A DNA stretch of 64,000 nt from Promethearchaeota archaeon (GCA_029838195.1 JALGVJ010000007.1:62001-126000), one strand, 5' to 3'. Numbered from the stretch's first letter, positions 45,490-54,612 are shown. The notes: generated from the letters alone by a model not told the origin. Program-made: numbers and translations.

Positions 45490-46914
45490 ATGAGTAATGA
45501 ATATGAATTAAACAGGCACTCAAAAAAAACCTATCTCTCATTCGGGATGACCCGCTTTACTATGACTTTTGTATTTGCACCTATTGATCTCTTTTTACTA
45601 TTTTATTACGTTCAAGTGATCGGATTAAATGTAGGCTTTTATGCAATTGCCCTATTAATTTTTTCCGTATGGGATGCTGTTGATGATCCAATTATCGCTT
45701 GGTTAATTGATAGAAATTTCAAATGGACCGCAAAATGGGGTAGAAGATTCCCATGGATTGTGATTGGTTCCCTTCCGTGGGCTATTGGACTCTTTCTATT
45801 ATTTTCAGTACCCCCCTTGCCCCCCGCTTCTGTGGATCCCTTTCCAACTTTTCTATGGTTAATAGTTGCATTATTTATTTTCGATTTATTTGGTGCTATT
45901 GCAATGATTAACATTCAATTACTCTTCCCTGATAAATTCAGAACAGAAGAGGAGCGAAGACTTTTGATGGGCTACAACACGCCCATTTCCATGATAGCTA
46001 TTGCAATTGGAATGTTAATACCGCCCTTACTTTTAAGGGGTCAAGATGTTGCCAATTATAGAACCATGGGATTGATAGTGACTCTTATCACGCTAATCTC
46101 AGTTGTATTATATCTCCCCGGCTGTCGTGAAGATCAACAAGTTAAAGAACTCTATCTGGCAGATAATTCACCTCGCATAAGTTTACTCAAGGGATATTGG
46201 TCGGTCATTAAAATGAAAAGTTTTTGGATGCAATTCTTAGCAACAGTCATGTACATGACGGTAAATGGTATTTTAATGGGATTACTGGTATATATTTTTA
46301 CTTTTGAATTTAATAATCCTGGACTCATGATAATGGCGTTAGCCGTGTGGCTTTTGGCGGCCATTTGTTCTGTTCCCGTATGGATTAAATTAGCGAAAAA
46401 ATACCAAAATACGAAAAAAATATATACTTTAGGAATGGTGATTTATGGAGTAGCTTTTGGAATATTTTTCTTCTATTTTGATCTTATTTCCTTATTGATA
46501 TTTGCAGCCATTTTAGGATTTACAGTTGGAAACATGTGGACATTCAATAATCTAATTTATGCTCATGTTCTGGATGAACACATGGTAAGAACGGGTAAGA
46601 ATCAAAAAGGCATGGTCCAAGGAGTTAACGCAATATTTAATCGTCTCGCAGCTACCATTGATACATATCTTATTGCTTTTGTATTTGGAATCACGGGATT
46701 CGCTGCTTACGCTGGAGTTACAACCTTGGAAGAGCTTCAAGCAGTAGCCACAACTGAACAAATACAAAGATTTATATTTGGATTTCATGTCTTAATAGGC
46801 ATCATTCCCATGATCTTGCTCCTCGTGGGTGCTTTAATTTTTTGGTTCATATATCCTTTGGATAAAGAGACGGTTTTTAAACTAAAAGAAAAGATTAAAG
46901 AATTGAAGCTTTAA
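45490..46914 (+). CDS. Second GPH-family symporter
   Basis: This 474-residue, twelve-segment membrane protein belongs to the same GPH/MelB branch as the one at 8001. It shows AVDDPIIAWLIDRNFKWTAKWGRRFPWI (about 57-84, the family's D-D-P...GR..P signature) and a DEHMVRTGKNQKGM loop near 360. The Asp pair at the N-terminal signature agrees with cation-coupled transport. It is transcribed away from the M29/beta-lactamase group across a region with TetR-type palindromes. The substrate may therefore be a glyco- or aminoacyl conjugate hydrolysed by those enzymes, although the family normally moves sugars. Confidence 0.87.
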   Translation: MSNEYELNRHSKKTYLSFGMTRFTMTFVFAPIDLFLLFYYVQVIGLNVGFYAIALLIFSVWDAVDDPIIAWLIDRNFKWTAKWGRRFPWIVIGSLPWAIGLFLLFSVPPLPPASVDPFPTFLWLIVALFIFDLFGAIAMINIQLLFPDKFRTEEERRLLMGYNTPISMIAIAIGMLIPPLLLRGQDVANYRTMGLIVTLITLISVVLYLPGCREDQQVKELYLADNSPRISLLKGYWSVIKMKSFWMQFLATVMYMTVNGILMGLLVYIFTFEFNNPGLMIMALAVWLLAAICSVPVWIKLAKKYQNTKKIYTLGMVIYGVAFGIFFFYFDLISLLIFAAILGFTVGNMWTFNNLIYAHVLDEHMVRTGKNQKGMVQGVNAIFNRLAATIDTYLIAFVFGITGFAAYAGVTTLEELQAVATTEQIQRFIFGFHVLIGIIPMILLLVGALIFWFIYPLDKETVFKLKEKIKELKL

Positions 46915-46928
46915 TTTTTTAAAATAAC

Positions 46929-48050
46929 TTATTTTTTTTCTAATAATTCTTGTAATAACTCATCTATTAAGTTGAGCCCTTCCAAGAGCTCTTCTTTTTT
47001 AGTCCCAATTCCAATTCTTAAATAATTATCCATTCCAAAGCAATCTCCAGGAACAACGAATACATCTTTTTTCTCACGCAATTTAATCGATAATTCCGAA
47101 GAATTCATGGGAAAGTTATATCTGAGAAAAGCGATTCCTCCTGCTTGAGGAGAAATGAAATGAAAGAGATTTTCATGTTTCTTGACCCATTTTTTCATGA
47201 TTTTTAGATTTTCTTTCAACATTTCACGATTTCGCGATAAGATCTTTTCTCTTAAAGGAGATTGTAAAACGCGGCTGGCTACGAATTGGCTAATCAATCC
47301 CGTTGTAATGGTAGTATAATCACTATAACTCCATAATTTTTCAATTTCGTTTTTTGGGCCAACCAGCCAACCTAATCTCAACCCTTGAAGAGAATAAGCT
47401 TTCGAGAGTCCTCCATTAACGATCACTTTATCATAAAGCCCCCAAAAGGAAGGAGTTTCTTTCTCGATTAATTCAGCCCCTCGATAAATTTCATCCACAT
47501 ACAACCAAATATCAGCTTTTTTAGCAATATCTACAATGAATTCCATGGATTTTTCATTAAGAACCGCCCCGGTAGGATTATTAGGATTACAAAGCGAAAT
47601 CAATTTTGTCCGAGGTGAGAGCAATGGTTCAATCTCTTTAAATTCTGGTTGCCAATCCAATTCTTCTTTTAAATGAAAAGGTTTGACTGTTATTCCGAAG
47701 GAACGGGCAAGTCCATGAAGTTGCATGTAATTTGGCAACATAAAAATCATCTCATCACCCGGCTCTAACAAACACCACGCTACTAAAAAGTTAGCTTCTG
47801 CTGAACCATTAGTAATTAAAATATTATCTAAATTAGCTCCAGGATAAAGGCTGCTTATGATTTCTCTTAGCTCAATTGAACCATTAGTCTGACCATAACC
47901 TAATGGTAAATTAAGAAGTTCTTCAATTTCATCATCATTTAATATTTCACGAAGAGAACATGGATGTATTCCACTTTCAGTCAAATTATATTTCACTAAA
48001 TTTTCCCATAGCGATTGTGTCCGTTCTAATTTAAATTCTTCAATTTTCAT
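46929..48050 (-). CDS. PLP-dependent class I/II aminotransferase
   Basis: This 373-residue fold-type I enzyme has SLCNPNNPTGAVL (cofactor and carboxylate binding, near 152-164), the WLYVDEIYRG block with the pyridine-binding Asp near 186, and the Schiff-base lysine K217 in GGLSKAYSLQGLRLGW. The shape of the motif set is close to aspartate, kynurenine and capreomycidine-synthase-like subgroups. The amino donor cannot be read from sequence. It converges with the GPH transporter with only 14 bases between stop codons, and may use amino acids released by the hydrolases to its left. Confidence 0.9.
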   Translation of the reverse strand: MKIEEFKLERTQSLWENLVKYNLTESGIHPCSLREILNDDEIEELLNLPLGYGQTNGSIELREIISSLYPGANLDNILITNGSAEANFLVAWCLLEPGDEMIFMLPNYMQLHGLARSFGITVKPFHLKEELDWQPEFKEIEPLLSPRTKLISLCNPNNPTGAVLNEKSMEFIVDIAKKADIWLYVDEIYRGAELIEKETPSFWGLYDKVIVNGGLSKAYSLQGLRLGWLVGPKNEIEKLWSYSDYTTITTGLISQFVASRVLQSPLREKILSRNREMLKENLKIMKKWVKKHENLFHFISPQAGGIAFLRYNFPMNSSELSIKLREKKDVFVVPGDCFGMDNYLRIGIGTKKEELLEGLNLIDELLQELLEKK

Positions 48051-48212
48051 GTGTTTGCACCACGTTTACTAAAGAAGGGTTTGCTCCTTAATAATATTTA
48101 TGAAAAAAATTTCATAAAAACCTATTATCGGTTAAATTAAACGACTCTTTTCCATCCTCCAAGTAAGACCATAACAAGAGAAATGAAAATAAAAAAAATA
48201 TTGGAAATTGAA

Positions 48213-48518
48213 TTATTTAACTTTATTTAGAGCTTCCTTCAAAATTATTTCAAATTTCTCCAGAATAAAATCACAGTTTTCATCCGTAATGATGAGTAGA
48301 GGCTTAATTTTAACTACATTGTGGCATAAAACCTCTCCTTTCGCATTCAAGTACGGCATACTCTCCCCAAGATAGAGTCCATGTTCCGGCGCTATAAGAA
48401 TCATTTGTTCACACAAATCATTAAAAGGTTCTCGAGGGTCTCTATTCTTTACTAATTCCACTCCGATAAAAAGCCCTGCTCCTCGAACATCTCCAATGAC
48501 TTTAAATCCCTCTTGCAT
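48213..48518 (-). pseudogene. C-terminal remnant of a class III aminotransferase
   Basis: The 101 residues encoded match only the last quarter of class III aminotransferases (such as ornithine or 4-aminobutyrate aminotransferases). They include IGDVRGAGLFIGVELVK at the start and VVKIKPLLIITDENCDFIL near the end, and the family is normally about 430 residues long. Directly upstream of the apparent ATG is an in-frame TAG. The PLP lysine and all upstream domains are missing. The cut end coincides with an 11-bp tandem repeat (48521-48542) and the start of a block copied from the topA region, so the gene was probably broken by that rearrangement. Confidence 0.8.
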
Positions 48519-48520
48519 CT

Positions 48521-48542
48521 AATGCCGTTAAAATGCCGTTAA
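48521..48542. repeat. 11-bp tandem repeat at the rearrangement junction
   Basis: AATGCCGTTAA occurs twice in a row with no gap, between the broken aminotransferase and the topA-tail copy. It may be the scar of the joining event, as neither unit belongs to a recognised gene. Confidence 0.7.
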
Positions 48543-48550
48543 AATGATAT

Positions 48551-48609
48551 AATTTAATTGCTAAGAATTTAAGATCTTAAAAGATCAATGCGTGGAACAC
48601 GAGAGATAA
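48551..48609 (+). pseudogene. topA: Copied 3' tail of topA
   Basis: The sequence matches the last 19 codons of topA (37091-37147). The topA frame would read NC-stop-EFKILKDQCVEHER and then a stop, so it carries an internal stop and several substitutions. It has no start or upstream part. It is a passenger of the duplicated block. Confidence 0.8.
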
Positions 48610-48868
48610 GACGTTTATTTTAATCGAAAACGATATTTATTATTGGCTGCTCTCGATAATCCAATATAATTGTCCGATATCTTATAATGCATTTCGCCTC
48701 CAATTATTTTTTTTTCCACGTAAGCATTAGTTATATCATGATTTAACGAGTGAAACATGGTTCCCAATGTTACCGGCCCTAAATAATTCCTCTCTCCCTT
48801 TTTCTTGGCAATTCTTACTAATTCTGTTTCAGAATGCCACGCACCATCTAATAATGCGAAAATTAAAT
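48551..48868. repeat. Duplicated block, copy B: topA tail plus intact winged-helix gene
   Basis: This is the partner of 37091-37415, in the same orientation. The homology starts close to the 11-bp tandem repeat and ends inside the winged-helix gene, whose N-terminal part is unique to this copy. Confidence 0.85.
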
Positions 48869-48968
48869 CATTTTTTATATTGCTTTTTATATTTTTAAGT
48901 TTTTGAAATAAATTCGAATAATTTCCATCAATATTAGCATTTTCCTCTAAATTTTTAATATTTTCCAT
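48615..48968 (-). CDS. Small winged-helix-like protein
   Basis: The protein has 117 residues. After a lysine- and asparagine-rich N-terminal 35 residues, the rest looks like a winged helix: FALLDGAWHSETELVRIAKK (helices 1-2), then GPVTLGTMFHSLNHDITNAY (recognition helix region), then EKKIIGGEMHYKISDN, the two-strand wing. DNA binding is inferred from this pattern. A frameshifted copy lies at 37160-37443. It is the only intact gene in the rearranged segment and has a plausible ATG at 48968. Its target and role are unknown. Confidence 0.65.
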   Translation of the reverse strand: MENIKNLEENANIDGNYSNLFQKLKNIKSNIKNDLIFALLDGAWHSETELVRIAKKKGERNYLGPVTLGTMFHSLNHDITNAYVEKKIIGGEMHYKISDNYIGLSRAANNKYRFRLK

Positions 48969-49111
48969 GATTTACCTCGCCTCTTTACACTCATAGTGAT
49001 CCTTATGAAAATAATTTACATCATTCTTTTAATTTAAGAATATCATCCATGTATTATCGTCAAGAAAAAGTATAGAACAAGGATTAATTTTTAATCGTTC
49101 TGATCATGTGA

Positions 49112-50260
49112 TTACTCTTTTACTAAATCTTCAGGTATTCCTTCATTATAATATTTAGATCTCGTAATCCACTTTTGCGCAAATTCCGGAAGGATGCTCA
49201 GAATGGAGCCGCCAATCCACACGGAAAAGGTACGCTCTCTAGGAGCAATGATTTTTAGATTTTGACTTAATTTTTTATCCCGCATCATTTTTAACTCTAA
49301 CTCTTGATAGAGCCGTGCTTTTAAATTCTGAAATAAAGAACCGCCCCCAGAAAGAAATATATTATTTAAAAGTTCCGGACGTAAATCTACATCGCATGAA
49401 TTAATAGCATCCATGATTGCAACATGAAGAGGAGGATCTTCCATTTGCATTAAAGAAGGATCAAATAATAATTCAGGAATCATGAATCGCTCTTTAGAGA
49501 GAGTAAAAATCGAACCATCGGGTAAAGAAAATTTCTTTTTGTATTGTTCACTACGTTTTAAATCTTGTTTAAAATCTAAAGAAACAAAACTTGCTTTTTC
49601 CTTGAGCACGCGCACCAGATCCCGTTGGATGGAAGAATCTACAGAAAGTCCAATCGTTTTTGAAAGAATATTTTCAGCATGGCGAGTAATGGCACGCCCT
49701 CCAACTTTTGAAATGCGAATCGAATGGGTGATTTTATAACTCTTGTAAATCGGAACGATTCGAGTACTGCTATCCCCAATTTCAACAACTAATCCCGTCT
49801 GAAAGCCACCAGAATATAACGTGAGTAAGGAATCTAACACCGGATAAAATGCCATGCACTGATATTTTTCCAAGAAAATTTCAAATAGTCTTTGGAGGTC
49901 ATTCTTGGGAAATAAAGGGTGAATCGCAAACAATATGTTAAACATCGTAGGATCGATTTTCAGGTTAAAAAAGATATAATCTAATAATAATTGGAAATGA
50001 TCCCAATTTGTAATTTTCCCATTATTAATGGGATAAGTGATTTTAAATAACCCTAAGGATTGAATTTCATCTCCTACATAATATTGTTGATTTTTGGAGC
50101 CATACTCTGCTTGAATATCATGATATTTTGGATGGCCAACAATAGAAGGAAACACTAATGAGGGAAAATCCTCAGCAGCAAAACCTGCCTTAGTAGAAAA
50201 TTGACCAATGTCCAATACGATAGTTAGGGTCGTCATGGTTTCATCACGATTTTCAATCAT
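49112..50260 (-). CDS. Actin-family protein (Asgard actin-related protein)
   Basis: This 382-residue protein aligns end to end with eukaryotic actin (375 residues). Matches include KAGFAAEDFPSLVFPSIVG (24-42), YVGDEIQS...ITYPI..GKITNWD (61-87), the phosphate-2 region GLVVEIGDSSTRIVPIY (156-172), FLSGGGSLFQNLKAR (302-316) and IIAPRERTFSVWIGGSIL (337-354) with the terminal WITRSKYYNEG. The DNase I loop is present. Residues that drive actin ATP hydrolysis differ: Q137 is D143, D154 is E160 and H161 is R167 here, while D11 is kept as D17. The terminal KCF is lacking. It probably forms or regulates filaments in the cytosol. M9 of the ORF, preceded by GTGAT, is an alternative start. It stands alone between a winged-helix gene and a PIG-L-type gene. 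Confidence 0.93.
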   Translation of the reverse strand: MIENRDETMTTLTIVLDIGQFSTKAGFAAEDFPSLVFPSIVGHPKYHDIQAEYGSKNQQYYVGDEIQSLGLFKITYPINNGKITNWDHFQLLLDYIFFNLKIDPTMFNILFAIHPLFPKNDLQRLFEIFLEKYQCMAFYPVLDSLLTLYSGGFQTGLVVEIGDSSTRIVPIYKSYKITHSIRISKVGGRAITRHAENILSKTIGLSVDSSIQRDLVRVLKEKASFVSLDFKQDLKRSEQYKKKFSLPDGSIFTLSKERFMIPELLFDPSLMQMEDPPLHVAIMDAINSCDVDLRPELLNNIFLSGGGSLFQNLKARLYQELELKMMRDKKLSQNLKIIAPRERTFSVWIGGSILSILPEFAQKWITRSKYYNEGIPEDLVKE

Positions 50261-50359
50261 ACATTTAAAATCGCCATTAGAATACTATAATACATTTAAC
50301 ATGGTGCATGAATAAATATATCTTTGTAAGGAGTGCTTTAATGAGATCGTTTCTATAAA

Positions 50360-51097
50360 CTAGATCAATAAAATTTTCAATGGAGTATATGTCGTTTCGG
50401 GAATATAAGCTTCGCCATATGCTTTGCCAATTTCATTCCCCCGCAAAATTGCTGTATCTTCTGCCCAATCTAAGACTCTTTCTAATACCTCCTTTTGAGA
50501 GACATAAACTTGATTAAAGATTTCCTTTTTTCGTTCCCAATATTGTTCGATATCCACGATTATAAAAACAGAGCTTTCTATATATTGGAATTTACAAGAG
50601 GGTGATTCATAATAATATACTCCAAACGGTTTCCAAGATCTTCCATGTCCTCCGTACGCTTTTCCCGTAGAACAATGATAAATGCTTTCTCGCACGATTA
50701 AAGATAAATTTCTATGAACTCTATGAAAATCCGTAAAATGGGGAATTAAAACCACTTGAGGTTTTCTCTCTCTAATTAAATTGGTAATTCTATCTATTTT
50801 ATTTCTATTAATTAACAAATCAGAATAACCTAATTCAACAATTTCAGTATTTAAAATATCAGACACCAATTTTAATTCACTTTCTCTTGTTTCAATGATG
50901 CTCTTTTGTTGATTTGATTTCGCATACCCTCCCAGTCCTGGAGTAGCAATTACAATGATAACTTCCGTACCGAGTGCTTGATATTTTAAAATTGTACCCC
51001 CACAGGAGATCAACTCGTCATCCGGATGTCCGGCAAAGATCATCATTTTTTTTGGGATTACAATGGGAATTTCCTCTTCACACATGATTGTGTTCAT
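50360..51097 (-). CDS. LmbE/PIG-L-family de-N-acetylase
   Basis: This 245-residue protein has the Zn motif FAGHPDDELISCGG (H24, P25, D26, D27) and the third ligand in VLIPHFTDFHRVHRN near residue 125, as in GlcNAc-inositol and bacillithiol-pathway deacetylases. It removes acetyl groups from N-acetylglucosaminyl compounds, either in lipid anchors or small thiols. It is 99 bases upstream of the actin-like gene on the same strand. No other glycolipid or thiol biosynthesis gene is adjacent, so the substrate is open. Confidence 0.88.
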   Translation of the reverse strand: MNTIMCEEEIPIVIPKKMMIFAGHPDDELISCGGTILKYQALGTEVIIVIATPGLGGYAKSNQQKSIIETRESELKLVSDILNTEIVELGYSDLLINRNKIDRITNLIRERKPQVVLIPHFTDFHRVHRNLSLIVRESIYHCSTGKAYGGHGRSWKPFGVYYYESPSCKFQYIESSVFIIVDIEQYWERKKEIFNQVYVSQKEVLERVLDWAEDTAILRGNEIGKAYGEAYIPETTYTPLKILLI

Positions 51098-51336
51098 CGT
51101 TCCGAACCTCTTAAATGTTCAATCGTTTAATTTACTTCCAGAAAATTTTAGCAATTCAAGATCCAAGAAAGATAAAGTTTTTGAACCTTCTTGCCATGAG
51201 TATTATTAGGTAATCGTGAGGGAAAAAAAATTATAAGATTTAAATTTTTTACTTGGGTTTATCAATAGTTGATCGATACATTTTTAATTCCATTTGGAAT
51301 ATAAAAAAACTTTATCAAAAAAAAGAGGAACTTCTA

Positions 51337-52809
51337 ATGGCATTAATAAAAAATATAGATCAAGAAAAATTACGGGAGAATGCTATAAAGATACCGAAAC
51401 CTAGTGAGTTCAAGGAGCCTGCTAATATCACGGTTGAATTTTTATCCGTGGCCTTCACGCGCTTGATCGCGGCTGCTCTTTTCATCCTTTCTGGAATGAT
51501 TTCCTTATTAGTATTTGGACCAGGTGTGGGCCACCATCAAACGCGATATGGAAATGCGATATTCTTGGGTGGACCATCTTTTTTTTACGTGACAGGCTTG
51601 CCCGTGTTGATGATCGGAATAGGGTTATTGATTTATTTCATTTTTAGCATTTTCAAGGGAACATTCTCCAGCTCTGACCATTTTTTATATTTTCAAGAAA
51701 TACGCCCCCGCTTGCCCCGTTTTACAGAAGTTCCCAAAAATAAAATAGAAGCCTTAAGATTCCAGAATAATCAATTAGGGCCAAAATTAACGTGGATAAT
51801 CATTCTTACTCCCTTTATCGTACTTCAATTACTCACGGGAATACCGTTATTTACAGCAGAAAGAGCCGCACCCGCCCACGTGTTATCTTGGACTTTTCTC
51901 ATCATTTCCATTTTAGAAATCATGGCCGTGTATATTCTCGTCATGCATCCTCAAGCATATTTTGAATTCGCCAGCGATGAAAAATTGCATGAAATGTGGT
52001 TCGCTCCCAGGAAAATGGATGAATTGATGGGAAAATTTCAAGCTTTGTTTAATCTTTCAATACCTTCAAAAGAACAGGAAAACCGTCCGGAATTTGCTCC
52101 AATTAACGATACTCATATCAGCCTCTTCAGAGTCATCTTGGGAATTTTTTTAGTAGCCTCTACTTTAATCATGATGTTAGGAATGGTTCTATTCGGCTCT
52201 CTTTTCTGGTGGCTAGGATTAATCTATGGAGTTATATTACTTGTAAAAGCAAGATTTCACGATTTCAGTGATCCCCATACTGATAAATTTTTCTTCAATG
52301 AGCAAGAACGGATATTCAAGTTCTATAAAAAATTCAAGAATAAATTTCACTACATCCTTGCAACTGATGTTAATTCTGTAAAATTAACACGATGGTTTAG
52401 AAGATTAGATTTTTTTGACGTGGGACTCATTGGTGGAATGCTTGTCTCTCTCATATTCTTACAAGTCGAAGGATGGAAAATTGCAGATTCCACGATCGCC
52501 ATTCGGGATAATGTTATCAGCACTATTTACATGGGTATTTTAATCTTCTTATTATTCGTGTTTCTTTGCGTGCCCATTGATGTCGTCGAATTTAAAACGC
52601 CAACCATTACCTATCGAATAGAAACTACCCTCAAATCCAAGTCTAAAAAACATTTTCACCACTTCCTTGAAGATTTAAAAACGTTACATATCATGCTGAG
52701 AGAGCCTCAATTTAAAAGGACATTCCTTCTTCGAATCACCATCATTGGAATTCTCTTGCTAATAGGACTCAGTTGTAGCTTGATAGAGTTTGATTTTTAT
52801 CTATTTTAA
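51337..52809 (+). CDS. Polytopic membrane protein of unknown function
   Basis: I do not recognise this protein of about 490 residues. It has about nine hydrophobic segments: two near the N-terminus, two around 160-200, two around 270-300, two around 370-420 and one at the C-terminus. Between them lie cytosolic blocks such as FQEIRPRLPRFTEVPKNKIE and FFNEQERIFKFYKKFKNKF, which vaguely resemble bacterial PH-like (bPH2) repeats. The ATG at 51337 was chosen because AGAGGAA lies just upstream; an in-frame TTG at 51253 has no such support. The next gene begins 36 bases after its stop, so it probably forms a two-gene unit with that membrane-anchored protein. Confidence 0.6.
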   Translation: MALIKNIDQEKLRENAIKIPKPSEFKEPANITVEFLSVAFTRLIAAALFILSGMISLLVFGPGVGHHQTRYGNAIFLGGPSFFYVTGLPVLMIGIGLLIYFIFSIFKGTFSSSDHFLYFQEIRPRLPRFTEVPKNKIEALRFQNNQLGPKLTWIIILTPFIVLQLLTGIPLFTAERAAPAHVLSWTFLIISILEIMAVYILVMHPQAYFEFASDEKLHEMWFAPRKMDELMGKFQALFNLSIPSKEQENRPEFAPINDTHISLFRVILGIFLVASTLIMMLGMVLFGSLFWWLGLIYGVILLVKARFHDFSDPHTDKFFFNEQERIFKFYKKFKNKFHYILATDVNSVKLTRWFRRLDFFDVGLIGGMLVSLIFLQVEGWKIADSTIAIRDNVISTIYMGILIFLLFVFLCVPIDVVEFKTPTITYRIETTLKSKSKKHFHHFLEDLKTLHIMLREPQFKRTFLLRITIIGILLLIGLSCSLIEFDFYLF

Positions 52810-52845
52810 TTACAAATATTATAATTTGAAAATTGATACATCTAG

Positions 52846-54465
52846 GTGGAAGAATTGAGAATTAGAAAAAGAAAAACCTTACCAAGACGGAATGCGCTTG
52901 TGGTCGTTCTATTTTTCATCCCCGTTCTCTGCGTTTTATCCTATTTAGGACTGTTCATGTATATTTTATACGATATCTCTTCCTATAACCTCGAAATGCC
53001 CCCTCCTAAAACGGAATATTTCTACGATTTGAATGAAATTAATGAAAATACGCTAGATAAATTAGCCCATACCTATGAATATCAATTAAAATACCATCAT
53101 TCCCCGGCCTACATTCCTGTCGATGTAACCTTTAAGGATTCTACATATACTTCAATTGATTATTGGCACGGAACAGATAATGGGGCTTTACATCTTGGAT
53201 ATGCCCTCGCAGCCGAGTGCCACAGATATAAAGCCGCTTTAAGAGAAGGCGATATAGCTGAAGCTAATAGAGCCCTCATCATGGTAGAGCGATTTGTAAC
53301 CGGTTTTAGCTACATGCTAGCAGCGCCAAACGGAGGCATCGGTCCTGATTATCCAGGAACACCTGCCCGATTTGTTTGTTCTCCCGAAAACCGAAAGTAT
53401 CATCCATTCATTTTTGAAGAGCATCCTCGTCATTTCAATGGCACGGGAGAATATAAAGATTGGCGAGTGCGATTATATACGTCCCGGGATGAAATTGCCG
53501 GTTATTACTTGGGATTTGCTTCCGTATTGAGTTGCATTGATCCTGAACTAAACGAAGATAGTAAATGGTGCGTCGATAGGATAAAATTGTTGACAGCTCA
53601 ACTAATCGAAGGTTTCAAGAATACAAATTGGTTGGTCTTGGGAGGAGAAGGCGAGCCAGTGGGTTCTGATTTAAATACTTATCTCACGGGAAGCACGTGG
53701 CAATTGGCTCTCTTGAGAATCGGTGCCACTGCATATCCAGAAAAATATGAATCCTTATATCAATATTGTGCCGCAAAGACGTTATCAGCCAAAAACGCAA
53801 ATATGGGAAGTCTCAGTAACACCTTATACGATACATATGCTCTTGCCTTTAGCATGGACGTAATGTACTCATTAATAATTTTAGAAGATGATCCGGGTTT
53901 GCGATATTATTACATTAAGAGTTTTGAAAATGGTTTTTATAATTTCGTGCGATATCATCGAAATGCATATTTTAATATCATTCATCTCATTTTCATGGAA
54001 TTATTAAGTGAGTCCGAGCGAGTTGAATTTAATCACGAGGAATACAATGATGATATGGTAAGATGGGATGTTTTAGATCAATTGTGGCGATTTCAAGCCT
54101 CTGGATGGGATGATGGCGTGCGAAATTTAAATTTAAGGCGACGTCCTCATTCGACTCGTTGGAGCAGCGAGAATCCTGATATTCGGCGGATGGAGAAATT
54201 TCCAAGGAGAGATTATTGGGCGAATTTTTTCGAAAATAATAGCATCGGAAACATGTATTTGGGGATAAAAGACGAATTTGGGTTCGATAAAGAAATGTAT
54301 AAATATCCGCTAACCATATCGGAATGTGCTCCTCATTATTTTTTATGGGAGCATTCGAAATTTTTTGGAATGGGGGCAGATATTCATGGAAATGGTTTGA
54401 CGCAAGCAGTACCTACGTCGTTTTTAACGGTCTATTGGATGGCGCGAGCGTTTGATATCATTTAA
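52846..54465 (+). CDS. Membrane-anchored extracytoplasmic helical protein, (alpha/alpha)-barrel-like
   Basis: This 539-residue protein begins at a GTG. A basic N-terminus (RIRKRKTLPRRN) precedes one hydrophobic segment at about 17-43, giving a signal anchor with the bulk outside. The large domain has alternating helices and acidic-aromatic loops (YWHGTDNGALHLGYALAAE near 105, YTSRDEIAGYYLGFASVL near 207, ASGWDDGVRNLNLRR near 417). These resemble the toroid glycosidases and glycosaminoglycan lyases, but no family was recognised with certainty. The Asp and Arg at YTSRDEIAG and the GWDDG loop are candidates for the active site. It follows the polytopic membrane protein at 51337 in the same operon. 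Confidence 0.6.
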   Translation: MEELRIRKRKTLPRRNALVVVLFFIPVLCVLSYLGLFMYILYDISSYNLEMPPPKTEYFYDLNEINENTLDKLAHTYEYQLKYHHSPAYIPVDVTFKDSTYTSIDYWHGTDNGALHLGYALAAECHRYKAALREGDIAEANRALIMVERFVTGFSYMLAAPNGGIGPDYPGTPARFVCSPENRKYHPFIFEEHPRHFNGTGEYKDWRVRLYTSRDEIAGYYLGFASVLSCIDPELNEDSKWCVDRIKLLTAQLIEGFKNTNWLVLGGEGEPVGSDLNTYLTGSTWQLALLRIGATAYPEKYESLYQYCAAKTLSAKNANMGSLSNTLYDTYALAFSMDVMYSLIILEDDPGLRYYYIKSFENGFYNFVRYHRNAYFNIIHLIFMELLSESERVEFNHEEYNDDMVRWDVLDQLWRFQASGWDDGVRNLNLRRRPHSTRWSSENPDIRRMEKFPRRDYWANFFENNSIGNMYLGIKDEFGFDKEMYKYPLTISECAPHYFLWEHSKFFGMGADIHGNGLTQAVPTSFLTVYWMARAFDII

Positions 54466-54498
54466 AAAAAGAATTTAAAAAAACCTTAAATAACTTCC

Positions 54499-54507
54499 TT
54501 TTTTTTT
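54499..54507 (+). terminator. Oligo-T terminator after the membrane-protein pair
   Basis: Nine T residues about 35 bases past the stop codon at 54465, followed by further T-rich blocks, are a plausible archaeal terminator before the phosphohexomutase gene. Confidence 0.45.
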
Positions 54508-54612
54508 CATTTTCATTTTCATTTTTTATAAATTTATAAGATTTTTGTAATAAAATTTTTAATTTTTCAAAAGTTTCCTTATTTAAATGAATAAATTTTA
54601 ATAGAAATTAAA

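Noticed and set aside
48213..48968. Insertion sequence responsible for the duplicated block
   Set aside because: No transposase, terminal inverted repeats or consistent target duplication is seen. Only an 11-bp tandem repeat lies at one side.
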